Assembly: GCA_949948775.1 (NCBI GenBank)
Contig: CATLHC010000019.1
Location: 1 to 43,059 of the forward strand
DNA length: 43,059 bases
Reading direction: 5' to 3'
DNA from: an uncultured Oscillospiraceae bacterium
GTDB taxonomy: Bacteria; Bacillota; Clostridia; Oscillospirales; Oscillospiraceae
Under the pieces are notes generated by a model that was not told the DNA's origin, did no database searches, and saw nothing but the letters and a program-made list of their open reading frames with translations. The stretch's first letter is position 1. Each line of letters starts with the position of its first letter. A program made the position numbers and the translations under genes. This document shows, piece after piece, positions 1-9,030 of the stretch.

Positions 1-660
1 GTCCGCCGCGTCCCGGCATAGGGGGCCGATCTGGTCCAGCGACGAGGCGTAGGCGATCAGCCCGTACCGGGACACGGTGCCGTAGGTGGGCTTCATGCCC
101 GTGACGCCGCAGTAGGATGCGGGCTGACGGATGGACCCGCCGGTGTCGGACCCGACGGCGTACCACCCCATGCCCGCCGCCACAGCGGCGGCCGCTCCGC
201 CGGAGGACCCGCCCGGCACCCGAGACCGGTCCCAGGGATTTTTCACCGGGCCGTAAAAGGAGGTCTCCGACGTGGACCCCATGGCGAACTCGTCCATATT
301 CAGCTTGCCCAGGCAGACGGCCCCCGCGTCCGCCAGCTTCAAAGCCGCCGCGGCGTCGTAAGGAGGCGCAAAATCACCCAATATTTTGGACGCGCAGGAG
401 GTTTTCACCCCCCTGGTGCAGATGTTGTCCTTGATGGACATGGGCACGCCGTAGAGGGGGCTTTCAGCGCTCTTCGTCCCGGCCTGCAGCTTCTCCGCCC
501 GGTCCAGCGCCCGCTCGCCGGTGACGGTGATAAAGGCGTTCAGCGCCCCGTCCTGAGCGGCCAGGCTGTCCAGCGCCGCCTGGGCGGCCTCCTTGACGGA
601 CACCTCGCCCCTTTTGATGGCCGCGCCCAACTCCAGGGCGGTCAACTCTCTCAATACCAT
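1..660 (-). CDS. gatA: GatCAB amidotransferase subunit A, 3' part cut off by window edge
   Basis: The frame is open from an ATG at 660 to the left edge, giving the first 220 residues of the amidase subunit of Asp-tRNA(Asn)/Glu-tRNA(Gln) amidotransferase, which releases ammonia from glutamine for GatB. Amidase-signature residues are visible: the catalytic lysine in SIKDN, the glycine/serine loop PGGSSGG, and the segment SDTGGSIRQPASYCG that carries the catalytic serines. The start has a good ribosome binding site, GGGGAG, eight bases upstream. It lies downstream of gatC on the same strand, separated by a hairpin repeat. Together with the AspRS upstream, the role is expected to be Asn-tRNA(Asn) formation. 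gatB is not in the window and probably follows beyond the left edge (inference). Confidence 0.95.
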   Translation of the reverse strand, partial: MVLRELTALELGAAIKRGEVSVKEAAQAALDSLAAQDGALNAFITVTGERALDRAEKLQAGTKSAESPLYGVPMSIKDNICTRGVKTSCASKILGDFAPPYDAAAALKLADAGAVCLGKLNMDEFAMGSTSETSFYGPVKNPWDRSRVPGGSSGGAAAAVAAGMGWYAVGSDTGGSIRQPASYCGVTGMKPTYGTVSRYGLIAYASSLDQIGPLCRDAAD

Positions 661-688
661 ATTTTGTTCTCCCCATCTTCAAATTACG

Positions 689-779
689 TTCGTTGTCGTG
701 TGAAAACTGTCCGATACCCGCCGCGTTGGCGGCGAATTAAAGTTCTTTTTGCTTACTTTTTCTTTCAAGAAAAAGTAAG
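689..779 (-). repeat. Stop-flush hairpin repeat, copy 1 (gatC-gatA spacer)
   Basis: Read on the minus strand this element begins at the base right after the gatC stop codon. It has a 13-bp perfect stem (752-764 with 767-779), then a conserved tail CAAAAAGAACTTT (739-751), a GC hairpin, and ends with CGACAACG (691-698). The same hairpin, tail and end block recur at 14934-15022 and 22776-22868. The tail after the stem is A-rich, not U-rich, so it is not a normal intrinsic terminator, and gatA downstream is presumably cotranscribed. Confidence 0.75.
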
Positions 780-1067
780 TCAGTCCACGGCCTTGGGGAC
801 CAGGAACGCCTCCCCATCGGGAACGGGCGCGCCCGCCAGCAGCTCGGTCCGGTCCTGGGAGGGAACCACCTCATCCTCCCGCAGCACATTCTTCACCGGG
901 AACACATGGCTCATGGGCTCCACACCCTGGGTGTCCAGTTTGCTCAGCACTTCCATATAGGCGATGATCTGCTCCAGCTGAGCGGTCATGGCCTGCTTTT
1001 CGCCGCACCGCAGCTCTAAGCGGGACAGTTCGGAAATATACTCCACCATCGCTGTGTCGATATTCAT
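780..1067 (-). CDS. gatC: GatCAB amidotransferase subunit C
   Basis: A 95-residue protein of normal GatC length. GatC is the small subunit that stabilises GatA and joins it to GatB in the tRNA-dependent amidotransferase. The N-terminal helices contain the family pattern YISELSRLEL and a glutamine-rich helix ending in IIAYMEVLSKLDT. The C-terminal half has the usual PMSHVFPVKNVLREDEV segment, where GatC wraps around GatA. The ribosome binding site AAGGGGAG lies 7-8 bases upstream of the ATG. It sits between aspS and gatA on one strand, with a copy of the hairpin repeat on each side, so all three genes probably share the T-box-controlled transcript. Confidence 0.95.
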   Translation of the reverse strand: MNIDTAMVEYISELSRLELRCGEKQAMTAQLEQIIAYMEVLSKLDTQGVEPMSHVFPVKNVLREDEVVPSQDRTELLAGAPVPDGEAFLVPKAVD

Positions 1068-1148
1068 AAAAATCTCCCCTTATCAGAAATATTGAAGGTT
1101 TGCCGCCGGCGCAAAAGCGTTGGATAACCTATCCGGCGGTAACGGTCT

Positions 1149-1190
1149 AAAAGTTCTTTTTGCCTACTTTTTCTTTCAAGAAGAAGTAGG
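1149..1190 (-). repeat. Stop-flush hairpin repeat, copy 2 (aspS-gatC spacer)
   Basis: On the minus strand the hairpin (1163-1190) starts directly after the aspS stop codon at 1191-1193. Its stem CCTACTTCTTCTT pairs with AAGAAAAAGTAGG, with one G-T wobble. The conserved tail CAAAAAGAACTTTT follows (1149-1162). The third block seen in copies 1, 4 and 5 is not recognisable here, although a GC-rich hairpin region continues to about 1105. Confidence 0.7.
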
Positions 1191-2507
1191 TTACGGCTCC
1201 AGACGGCTCCGGTCTCTTGGGAACAGGGCCGCATAGCGCACGTTGTCCAGCCCGCACAGCTTCATGGTCAGGCGCTCCAGGCCGATGCCCAGTCCCCCGT
1301 GGGGCGGCATCCCGTGCTTGTGGATCATCAGATAACTCTCAAGCCCCGCCGGGTCCATGCCGCGGTCCTCCATTTTCGCCACCTGCCGGGCGTAGTCGTG
1401 TAAGCGCTGCCCGCCGGTGGTGACCTCCATGCCCCGGAACAGCAGGTCGAAGGACAGGGTGTACCTGGGGTCCTCGGGGTCGTCCATGGCGTAGAAGGGC
1501 CGCTTTTTGGAGGGATAGTGGGTGACAAACACGAAGTCACTGCCAAACTCCTCCTTGGCATACTGGCCGATGTGGGCTTCCTCCTCTGGCTCCAGGTCAT
1601 AGGGGTCCCGGATCCGGTACCCGTACTTTTCCGCCGCCAGCCGCTTGGCGTCGTCAAACCGCAGGCAGGGAATCCGATCCGCGCCGGGCAGCTCCACCTC
1701 CAAAAGCTCCAGCTCCGGGGCGTATTCCCGGGCCAGCAGCTCCATGGCATAACGGAGATACCCCGTCTCCATCTCGATGACATCGTAGAAGGAGCCGATA
1801 TACCCCATCTCGAGGTCCAGCCCGGTATATTCGTTCAGGTGCCGGGGAGTGGCGTGCTTCTCCGCCCGGAACACGGGGCCCACCTCAAACACCCGCTCGA
1901 ACACCCCTACCATGGTCTGCTTGTAAAACTGGGGGGACTGGGCCAAATACGCTTTTTTGCCGAAATAGTTCAGCTTAAAGATGTTGGAGCCGCCCTCCGC
2001 CCCGGCGTGGACGATTTTCGGGGTGTGTACCTCGGTAAAGCCCTCCCCGGTGAGGTAGTCCCGGAAAGCCCGCACCAGTCCCTCCTGCACCTTGAACACC
2101 GCCCGCTCCCGCGGATGGCGCAGGACGGCGGGCCGCAGTGCCAACTCGGCGTCCAGGTTTAGCTTCAGCGGACCCTTGCTCAGAGACACGGGCATGGGGG
2201 CGGCGGGCCGGGACAGCACAGTGAGGGACTCCGCCGCGATCTCAAATCCGCCGGGGGCCCGGACCTCGTCCCGCACCGTGCCGGACAGCTCCACCGTACA
2301 CTCCTCGCACAGCCCCTCCGGCAGAATTTCCGGCGCGCAGACGCACTGGACGGTCCCCCGGGCCATGCGCAGGATGAGGAAGGCCAGCCCGCCCATATCC
2401 CGCAGTAGGTGGACCGCGCCATGGACCGTAACGGAGTTATTCCGCCCGCCCTCCGCGATTTCCTGATAGGTGGCCGGTTTTCTGCTCTCGCCTGTGACGA
2501 ACTTCAT
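1191..2507 (-). CDS. aspS: Archaeal-type aspartyl-tRNA synthetase, probably non-discriminating (Asp-tRNA(Asn))
   Basis: A 438-residue class IIb synthetase that charges tRNA with aspartate. It is the compact archaeal/eukaryotic AspRS type, not the about 590-residue bacterial AspRS and not AsnRS. The evidence is its length, an N-terminal OB fold (about residues 1-100), motif 2 FRAEKHATPRHLNEYTGLD, and motif 3 GLGIGLERLTMKL near the end. In Clostridia such enzymes are often non-discriminating and feed Asp-tRNA(Asn) to GatCAB; the gatC-gatA genes directly downstream support that. The ATG at 2507 was chosen because GAGAGG lies 10 bases upstream. The frame stays open further upstream only because it runs through the T-box leader. 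Non-discrimination is inference from type and context. Confidence 0.9.
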   Translation of the reverse strand: MKFVTGESRKPATYQEIAEGGRNNSVTVHGAVHLLRDMGGLAFLILRMARGTVQCVCAPEILPEGLCEECTVELSGTVRDEVRAPGGFEIAAESLTVLSRPAAPMPVSLSKGPLKLNLDAELALRPAVLRHPRERAVFKVQEGLVRAFRDYLTGEGFTEVHTPKIVHAGAEGGSNIFKLNYFGKKAYLAQSPQFYKQTMVGVFERVFEVGPVFRAEKHATPRHLNEYTGLDLEMGYIGSFYDVIEMETGYLRYAMELLAREYAPELELLEVELPGADRIPCLRFDDAKRLAAEKYGYRIRDPYDLEPEEEAHIGQYAKEEFGSDFVFVTHYPSKKRPFYAMDDPEDPRYTLSFDLLFRGMEVTTGGQRLHDYARQVAKMEDRGMDPAGLESYLMIHKHGMPPHGGLGIGLERLTMKLCGLDNVRYAALFPRDRSRLEP

Positions 2508-2581
2508 AACTTTCATTCCTCTCAAAAAATTCTCCGCGCGCCCGTCCGGGTTGGGCGCGCAGGCCGCGTCTGCCGACGCAA

Positions 2582-2867
2582 AGCAAAAAGTCCCGGACTG
2601 TACAGACGTACAGTCCGGGACGGAATCAACTGATAAATTCCGCGGTACCACCCGCGTTGCCCCTCCAACAAGGGACCTCTCTCGAGCCCCGGTAACGTGG
2701 GGAGGACGGACGGCCCTACACCCCCGCCGTTGGAGGTTCGAACCGTCGGCTCGGAAGCGTTGCGCCGTCTCGTCTTTCCGGGGCGGGCTTTCAGTCAGTG
2801 GCCCGCGTTCTCTGTCGGACGCCGTGAGGGGCGGTCTTCGTCGATGCCTTTTATCATTTAACTTGAT
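2582..2867 (-). promoter_or_regulatory. T-box riboswitch leader of aspS-gatCA
   Basis: The minus strand carries the T-box core GGGTGGTACCGCG at 2653-2641, followed by a strong terminator that competes with the antiterminator. Upstream is a stem-I-like region with the typical ACAGAGAACGCGGGC...GCCCGC arrangement near 2820-2780. A candidate specifier is GAAC at 2739-2736, followed by CCTCC; it contains both GAA (Glu) and AAC (Asn). CCTCCAAC just after it can pair with GTTGGAGG (plus 2661-2668). Uncharged tRNA should favour readthrough. The specifier position comes from hand alignment, not from a computed fold. Confidence 0.88.
2585..2621 (-). terminator. T-box leader terminator
   Basis: A 14-bp perfect stem (2590-2603 with 2608-2621) with a four-base loop is followed on the minus strand by five T residues (2589-2585). 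It lies just downstream of the T-box sequence, the expected place for the tRNA-controlled terminator. Confidence 0.9.
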
Positions 2868-2873
2868 GAAGGA

Positions 2874-2902
2874 ATTCTACACTGAATTTTTTTGTTTGTC
2901 AA
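2874..2902 (-). promoter_or_regulatory. Sigma-A promoter for the T-box/aspS operon
   Basis: On the minus strand a consensus -35 TTGACA (2902-2897) is separated by 17 bases from a -10 TAGAAT (2879-2874). Transcription would start near 2867, just before the T-box stem I region. Confidence 0.85.
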
Positions 2903-2988
2903 CTGAAGATTTCCCAAACATACCATAGCCTAACCGCAAAAAATATGGTACAATGTCCAAAGAACAAAAGCCTTAGGGGGATAGACCC

Positions 2989-3561
2989 ATGCCAAACTGG
3001 GAAGAATTACACCGCCGCTGTATGGGCTGCCAGAAGTGCGCCCTGGCGGACACCCGCACCAACGTGGTGTTCGGCAAAGGGCCGAAGGACGCCAAAGTCA
3101 TGTTCATCGGCGAGGGCCCCGGCGAAAACGAGGACCTGCAGGGCGAGCCCTTTGTAGGCCGGGGCGGCCAGCTGCTGGACGAGATGCTCTCTCTCATCGG
3201 ACTGAGCCGGGAGAAGAACTTTTACATCACCAACATCGTCAAATGCCGCCCGCCCAAAAACCGGGACCCGCTGAACACCGAGCAGGACGCCTGTATCGGC
3301 TACCTGTGGGAACAGATGGAGCTGCTCCGCCCCCGCGTCGTGGTGTGCCTGGGGCGCATTGCCGCCATGCGGCTCATAAAGCCCGACTACCGCATCACCA
3401 GGGAGCACGGGCAGTGGGTGGAGAAGAACGGCGTATATTACACGGCCGTCTACCACCCCGCCGCCCTGCTCCGGGACCCGTCCAAGAAGCCGGACACCTT
3501 TGCCGACCTGCGCGCCATCCGGGCAAAAATTCGGGAAATCTGCCCGGAAACCTATGGTTGA
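2989..3561 (+). CDS. Family 4 uracil-DNA glycosylase (Fe-S)
   Basis: A 190-residue enzyme that removes uracil from DNA to start base-excision repair. The family 4 active-site motif GEGPGENEDLQGEPFVGR starts near residue 41. The second catalytic motif is HPAALLRDP near residue 162. Iron-sulfur ligands are plausible at Cys14 and Cys17 (RCMGCQKC; Cys11 is also present), Cys86 (IVKCRPP) and Cys102. The length matches the family. GGGGG lies nine bases before the ATG, and a TACAAT at 2949-2954 may be its -10 box, without an obvious -35. The gene is divergent from aspS and its 3' end overlaps the convergent SSB-like gene by 10 bases. Confidence 0.92.
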   Translation: MPNWEELHRRCMGCQKCALADTRTNVVFGKGPKDAKVMFIGEGPGENEDLQGEPFVGRGGQLLDEMLSLIGLSREKNFYITNIVKCRPPKNRDPLNTEQDACIGYLWEQMELLRPRVVVCLGRIAAMRLIKPDYRITREHGQWVEKNGVYYTAVYHPAALLRDPSKKPDTFADLRAIRAKIREICPETYG

Positions 3562-4172
3562 ACGTCTTCCTCCTCGGGCAGCAGATTCATCACGGAAATC
3601 TCGAAGGCCGTGCGCTCCACCTGCTCTCCGTCAATGAGCTTATGGTACCGGCGGCTCTGCAGCCTGCCCTCCAGACGGAGGCGCTCCCCCACGTCCAGCC
3701 CCCCGCAGTGGGCGGCCAGGGAACCCCAGGCGATGCAGGGCAAGTAATCCGCCCGCCCGTAAGGCCGATTCACCGCCAGCAGCAGGTCGCAGATCTCCCG
3801 TCCCAGCGGCGTGCGCCTGACCACCGGCTTGCGGCACAGCGCCCCGGCCAGCACCAGCCGGTTTTCCCCCTCCTCGGTATCGTCCCGGCAGGCGCAGCGG
3901 GCCAGCACGGTGATGACCAGCTTGCTGCCCTGGCCGGAGCGGTTGTTGTAGGAGCGCACCTCTCCCTGTACGCTGACCCATTGGCCCGGCGCCCATACGG
4001 CGGGGTCCGGGTTGGCCGTGACGATGTTCAGCACGTCGTCCGTTCCGCTCAGCCGGGGCACCCGCAGGGGGACCAGATAGTAATCCACCCCGTGGTTTTG
4101 GTGGGACAGGGCGGGCGTTTCCAGCCCCTGCCCCCGCAGAACAATCTTGTTTTCCCCTGTGTATTCCTGCAT
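3552..4172 (-). CDS. Tandem OB-fold SSB-like protein
   Basis: A 206-residue protein that looks like two SSB-type OB folds in a row. The first spans about residues 5-95 (starting near NKIVLRGQG, ending KLVITVLARC). The second spans about 100-200 (ENRLVLAGALCRKPVVRRTP through AFEISVMNL) and contains the SSB-like strands ICDLLLAVNRPYG and ERLRLEGRLQSR. Ordinary bacterial SSB has one OB fold and an acidic tail; here the short C-terminus LLPEEEDVQP is only weakly tail-like. It probably binds single-stranded DNA, with unknown specific role. The ATG at 4172 was preferred over an upstream GTG at 4181, because GGAG is 10 bases from the ATG and too close to the GTG. Confidence 0.7.
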   Translation of the reverse strand: MQEYTGENKIVLRGQGLETPALSHQNHGVDYYLVPLRVPRLSGTDDVLNIVTANPDPAVWAPGQWVSVQGEVRSYNNRSGQGSKLVITVLARCACRDDTEEGENRLVLAGALCRKPVVRRTPLGREICDLLLAVNRPYGRADYLPCIAWGSLAAHCGGLDVGERLRLEGRLQSRRYHKLIDGEQVERTAFEISVMNLLPEEEDVQP

Positions 4173-4242
4173 TGCAATCACGCTCCGTATGTCAAATGTT
4201 GACCTGCCTGACTATATGATGGAATGACGGCAAGTATGCCCA

Positions 4243-4270
4243 TTGACAAGCGGGAATCACTCTGTATAAT
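4243..4270 (+). promoter_or_regulatory. Sigma-A promoter for the 4303 gene
   Basis: TTGACA at 4243-4248 and TATAAT at 4265-4270 match consensus, with a 16-base spacer. The gene start lies about 33 bases downstream of the -10 box. Confidence 0.85.
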
Positions 4271-4302
4271 ATAGGGGAGAACCAGCCGAAGGAGGGCTAA
4301 GC

Positions 4303-4713
4303 ATGGAATTGGAACTGACGCGCAAGCAGCTTCGCCGGCTGCTGGACCTGGCGTACATCGGGAACTGGATCCTGAACTCCACCCGTGGGGAGGACCGCTT
4401 CAAGGACTACGACGAGGTGGAGAGCCTGCTGTTCGCCAAGGCGGCCCAAGAGGGAATGCCCAGCCTGGCCGAGACTTACCAGGGGGAGGTGATCCCGTCC
4501 CGGGCCTTTGCCGAGGGGGGCATCCACGAGGCCATCATGGAGTACGAGAACAACGTGTTCTTTGAGATTTTGGCCGAGGACCTGGCCCGGAGGGATATGG
4601 ACGACGTACCCATCGACGAGACCAACTACGACGAGCTGACCCAGCGCATCGACGCCTATATCGACGAGTTCGAGGCCCACGGAACGGACAACATCACGGT
4701 GGACACAGACTAA
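4303..4713 (+). CDS. Uncharacterised 136-residue acidic protein
   Basis: I do not recognise this family. It is a soluble, acidic, probably helical protein with no signal peptide or membrane segment. It begins with a basic helix (LTRKQLRRLLDLAYIGNWIL) and then has many Asp/Glu residues, including YDEVESLLFAKAAQEG, MEYENNVFFEILAEDLARRD and a C-terminal helix. A strong promoter, the ribosome binding site GAAGGAGGG and an intrinsic terminator right after the stop show that it is a real, independently expressed gene. Codon use is like its neighbours. The function cannot be told from the sequence. Confidence 0.85.
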   Translation: MELELTRKQLRRLLDLAYIGNWILNSTRGEDRFKDYDEVESLLFAKAAQEGMPSLAETYQGEVIPSRAFAEGGIHEAIMEYENNVFFEILAEDLARRDMDDVPIDETNYDELTQRIDAYIDEFEAHGTDNITVDTD

Positions 4714-4719
4714 AAATGG

Positions 4720-4755
4720 AGGGCCGTACCCGCCGGGGTGCGGCCCTGGTTTTTT
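4720..4755 (+). terminator. Intrinsic terminator after the 4303 gene
   Basis: AGGGCCG (4720-4726) pairs with CGGCCCT (4741-4747). Further pairing of ACCC with GGGT inside gives a stem of about 12 bp, followed by GGTTTTTT. It separates the gene from the next one, whose start is 20 bases further on. Confidence 0.85.
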
Positions 4756-4774
4756 ATAAGGAGGAGAGACGACC

Positions 4775-5203
4775 ATGGCAGAACGTGATTTGTTCGGCTT
4801 TCGGGTGGAAATAGACGGGGAAGCCACACGGAACTGGTACGCCCAGGCGGATGAGTGGGACTGTGACTGCGGCGACTGCCGGAATTTTTTGAAGCTGGCC
4901 CGTGAGAGAGCATTGCCTGCCCCGGTGCTGGAGCTGTTGGACGGGCTGGGTATTCCGCCGGAAAAATCCACCGATGTGTGTGAATACGGTCCGGAGGAGG
5001 GCGGGCGCCTGTATGGGTTTGTCTATCGCATTGCGGGGAGAATCCTCAGCGGCGATGAGCAGAGGGATTCTGCCAAATTTGACTGGGGTATGGGCACGTG
5101 CTTCCATGATACATATCCTGGCGCTCCCGATTTTCCCGAACCGCACTTTGACTTGTATTTCTCGCTGACCCTGCCCTGGGTGCTGGACGAGCCGCGAGAA
5201 TAA
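4775..5203 (+). CDS. Uncharacterised cysteine-motif protein, 142 residues
   Basis: I cannot name this family with confidence. Near the N-terminus it has WYAQADEWDCDCGDCRNF, a tight Cys-x-Cys-x-x-Cys cluster (about residues 30-36) that could bind metal. Aromatic-rich strands follow (LYGFVYRIAGRIL, HFDLYFSLTLPWVL), with no signal peptide or membrane helix. The ribosome binding site AAGGAGGAGA precedes the ATG. It follows an intrinsic terminator, so it is expressed by readthrough or from a promoter I could not identify. It is convergent with dnaJ and shares a terminator with it. Confidence 0.8.
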   Translation: MAERDLFGFRVEIDGEATRNWYAQADEWDCDCGDCRNFLKLARERALPAPVLELLDGLGIPPEKSTDVCEYGPEEGGRLYGFVYRIAGRILSGDEQRDSAKFDWGMGTCFHDTYPGAPDFPEPHFDLYFSLTLPWVLDEPRE

Positions 5204-5209
5204 AAGCAA

Positions 5210-5238
5210 GAGGACGAAAGCAAGCCGCTTTCGTCCTC
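5210..5238. terminator. Bidirectional terminator between the 4775 gene and dnaJ
   Basis: A 12-bp perfect stem, GAGGACGAAAGC (5210-5221) with its complement at 5227-5238, has a five-base loop. On the plus strand it is followed by GGTTTTATTTTTT; on the minus strand by TTGCTTTTA. It can serve both convergent genes. Confidence 0.85.
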
Positions 5239-5242
5239 GGTT

Positions 5243-6391
5243 TTATTTTTTCTTTTTCTTCCCGGCGAAAAAGTCCTTCACCGGCGAGGCCGGGGCGGGC
5301 GTCCCCTCCCCCATGGTCTTGGCATATTCCAGCAGAGCGTCCTTCTGCTGGCCGGTCAGATTGGTGGGCACCTGGACCTGGACGGTGACGTACTGGTCAC
5401 CGCGTCCCCGCCCGTTGACGCTGGGCGCGCCCTTGCCCCGCAGACGGAATACGGTGCCCGGCTGGGTCCCGGCGGGCAGGTTGTACTTTACCTTGCCGTC
5501 GATGGTCTCGATCTCCAGCTCCGCCCCCAGGGCGGCCTGGGTGAAGCTCACGTTCCGCTGGGTGTACAGGTCGTTGCCCTCCCGCTCGAACCGGGAGTCG
5601 GGAATCACCGCCACGTTGACCAGCAGGTCCCCGGCGGGGCCGCCGTTCTCGCCGCCGCTGCCCTGGCCCCGCATGGAGATGGTCTGGCCATCGTAGATGC
5701 CGGCGGGCACGCGGACCTTGATCTTCCGCTGCCGGCGGACCTGGCCGCTGCCCCGGCAGTCGGCGCAGGGCTGGTGGATAATCTTTCCGGTGCCCCGGCA
5801 CTTGGAGCAGGGCGCGGTGGTGGAGAAGGCGAAGCCGCCGCCCCCCCGCTGGATACGCACCTGGCCGGTGCCCCGGCAGTCGGGGCAAACCTCGGCGGTG
5901 GTGCCGGGGGCGCAGCCGGTGCCGCGGCAGGAGTCGCAGGTCTCCATCCTGGGCACGTTCAGCTCCTTCTCGCAGCCGCTCATGGCCTCGGCGAAGGAGA
6001 TGGTGATGCTGGCCCGGATGGACTGGCCCCGCTTGGGGGCGGTGGGGTCGGCCTGGCGCTGCGAACCGAACCCCCCGCCGAAGAAGGAGCCGAAAATGTC
6101 GCCCAGGTCGATGTCCCCCATGTCGAAGCCGCCGCCGAAGCCGCCCGCGCCGAAGTTGGGGTCCACTCCGGCGTGGCCGAACTGGTCGTACTTGGCCCGC
6201 TTGTCCTTGTCGGACAGCACCTCGTAGGCCTCATTGACCTCCTTGAACTTGGCCTCGGCCTCCTTGTTGCCGGGGTTCATGTCCGGGTGGTACTGCTTGG
6301 CCAGCTTGCGGTAGGCCTTTTTCAGCTCATCATCGGAGGCGGACTTGGATACGCCCAGCACCTCATAGTAATCTCGTTTTTGATCTGCCAT
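5243..6391 (-). CDS. dnaJ: Chaperone DnaJ (type I Hsp40)
   Basis: A 382-residue co-chaperone that delivers unfolded clients to DnaK and stimulates its ATPase. Domains in order: J domain with HPD at residues 35-37; Gly/Phe-rich linker (about 70-130); four zinc-binding repeats [24 protein letters not shown] and CADCRGSG; C-terminal substrate-binding domains; lysine-rich tail. The start at 6391 gives [13 protein letters not shown] and has AGAGGTG nine bases upstream; the longer frame at 6403 has no suitable site. It is the last gene of the hrcA-grpE-dnaK-dnaJ operon, after a short spacer holding a small GC hairpin at 6421-6439. Confidence 0.97.
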   Translation of the reverse strand: MADQKRDYYEVLGVSKSASDDELKKAYRKLAKQYHPDMNPGNKEAEAKFKEVNEAYEVLSDKDKRAKYDQFGHAGVDPNFGAGGFGGGFDMGDIDLGDIFGSFFGGGFGSQRQADPTAPKRGQSIRASITISFAEAMSGCEKELNVPRMETCDSCRGTGCAPGTTAEVCPDCRGTGQVRIQRGGGGFAFSTTAPCSKCRGTGKIIHQPCADCRGSGQVRRQRKIKVRVPAGIYDGQTISMRGQGSGGENGGPAGDLLVNVAVIPDSRFEREGNDLYTQRNVSFTQAALGAELEIETIDGKVKYNLPAGTQPGTVFRLRGKGAPSVNGRGRGDQYVTVQVQVPTNLTGQQKDALLEYAKTMGEGTPAPASPVKDFFAGKKKKK

Positions 6392-6460
6392 ATATGGAAT
6401 CACCTCTTGACAGGGGAACGGCGGGGCGCAATGCCCCGCTGCCGCCCGTTGTTAGGTTAG

Positions 6461-8296
<1,836 letters not shown>

Positions 8297-8391
8297 AGTG
8301 ATTTCCTCCTGTTATATGAAAGTGTATTTTTAACAATGTGAAATTGGGAAATGCGTTATTGTGCCTCTGAGCCTGCCTGCACTCACGCTTC

Positions 8392-9024
8392 TTAATTTGC
8401 GACTCTGACCATGGAGAATCGGATCACTTTTTCTCCGCAGATGAAGCCCTGCTGGAACACCTCCACAATGGTGTTCTCTCCGGCCTCTGGGTCGTCGGTG
8501 TGCATCACGGCGTTGTGGCGGTTGGGGTCGAAGGTCTCGCCCAGGGCGGGGATCATCTCCACCCCCAGGCCGGTGAGGGCGTCCTGGAGGCCCTTCATGG
8601 TCATCTCCACGCCCTTTTTGTAGGCCTCGTCGGCGGTCTCCTGCTTCATGGCCCGCTCCAGGTTGTCGTACACCGGGAGGAAGGCGGCCACGGTCTGGGC
8701 CTTGGCCTCGGTCCAGGCGTTTTCCTTCTCCTTGGCGGTGCGCTTGCGGTAGTTGTCGTACTCCGCCGCCAGGCGCAGGTATTTGTCCGCCGCCTCGGCC
8801 AAAAGCTGGCCCTGATCCTTCTTGGGTTCTTTCTTGCCCTTCCCGAAGAACCCCTTCGCCTTGGACGCCGGCGCCTCCGAAGCCTCGGCGGTCTCAGGAC
8901 TCTCGTCTGTTTCGGGGGCATCTACGGTTTCGGTCTCCTCGACGGTCTCCTGCTCGGGAGCGTCGGCGGTTTCCTCCTGCGCATCCTCCGGGATGGGGTT
9001 TTCTTTCTTCTTTTCTTCAGCCAT
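8392..9024 (-). CDS. grpE: Nucleotide exchange factor GrpE
   Basis: A 210-residue GrpE that releases ADP from DnaK. The first 65 residues or so are strongly acidic and look disordered (repeated Glu/Thr/Ala/Pro), ending in a lysine-rich stretch GFFGKGKKEPKKD. A long coiled-coil helix follows (DKYLRLAAEYDNYRKRTAKE). The C-terminal beta domain has the family signature around NTIVEVFQQGFICGEKVIR. The gene starts six bases after the hrcA stop, so the two are probably translated from one message. Confidence 0.97.
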   Translation of the reverse strand: MAEEKKKENPIPEDAQEETADAPEQETVEETETVDAPETDESPETAEASEAPASKAKGFFGKGKKEPKKDQGQLLAEAADKYLRLAAEYDNYRKRTAKEKENAWTEAKAQTVAAFLPVYDNLERAMKQETADEAYKKGVEMTMKGLQDALTGLGVEMIPALGETFDPNRHNAVMHTDDPEAGENTIVEVFQQGFICGEKVIRFSMVRVAN

Positions 9025-9030
9025 TGGCGT

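Noticed and set aside
739..779. Hairpin repeats as ordinary intrinsic terminators
   Set aside because: The stem is followed by an A-rich, not U-rich, tail in the sense direction, and copies lie inside operons where downstream genes need readthrough.
2508..2651. N-terminal extension of the AspRS frame by 48 residues
   Set aside because: The extra codons lie in the T-box terminator and T-box sequence; the ATG at 2507 has a ribosome binding site and gives the family's N-terminus.
3036..4202. Plus-strand frame of 388 residues
   Set aside because: It is the out-of-frame shadow of udg and the antisense of the SSB-like gene; Arg/Pro/Gly-rich with no recognisable domain.
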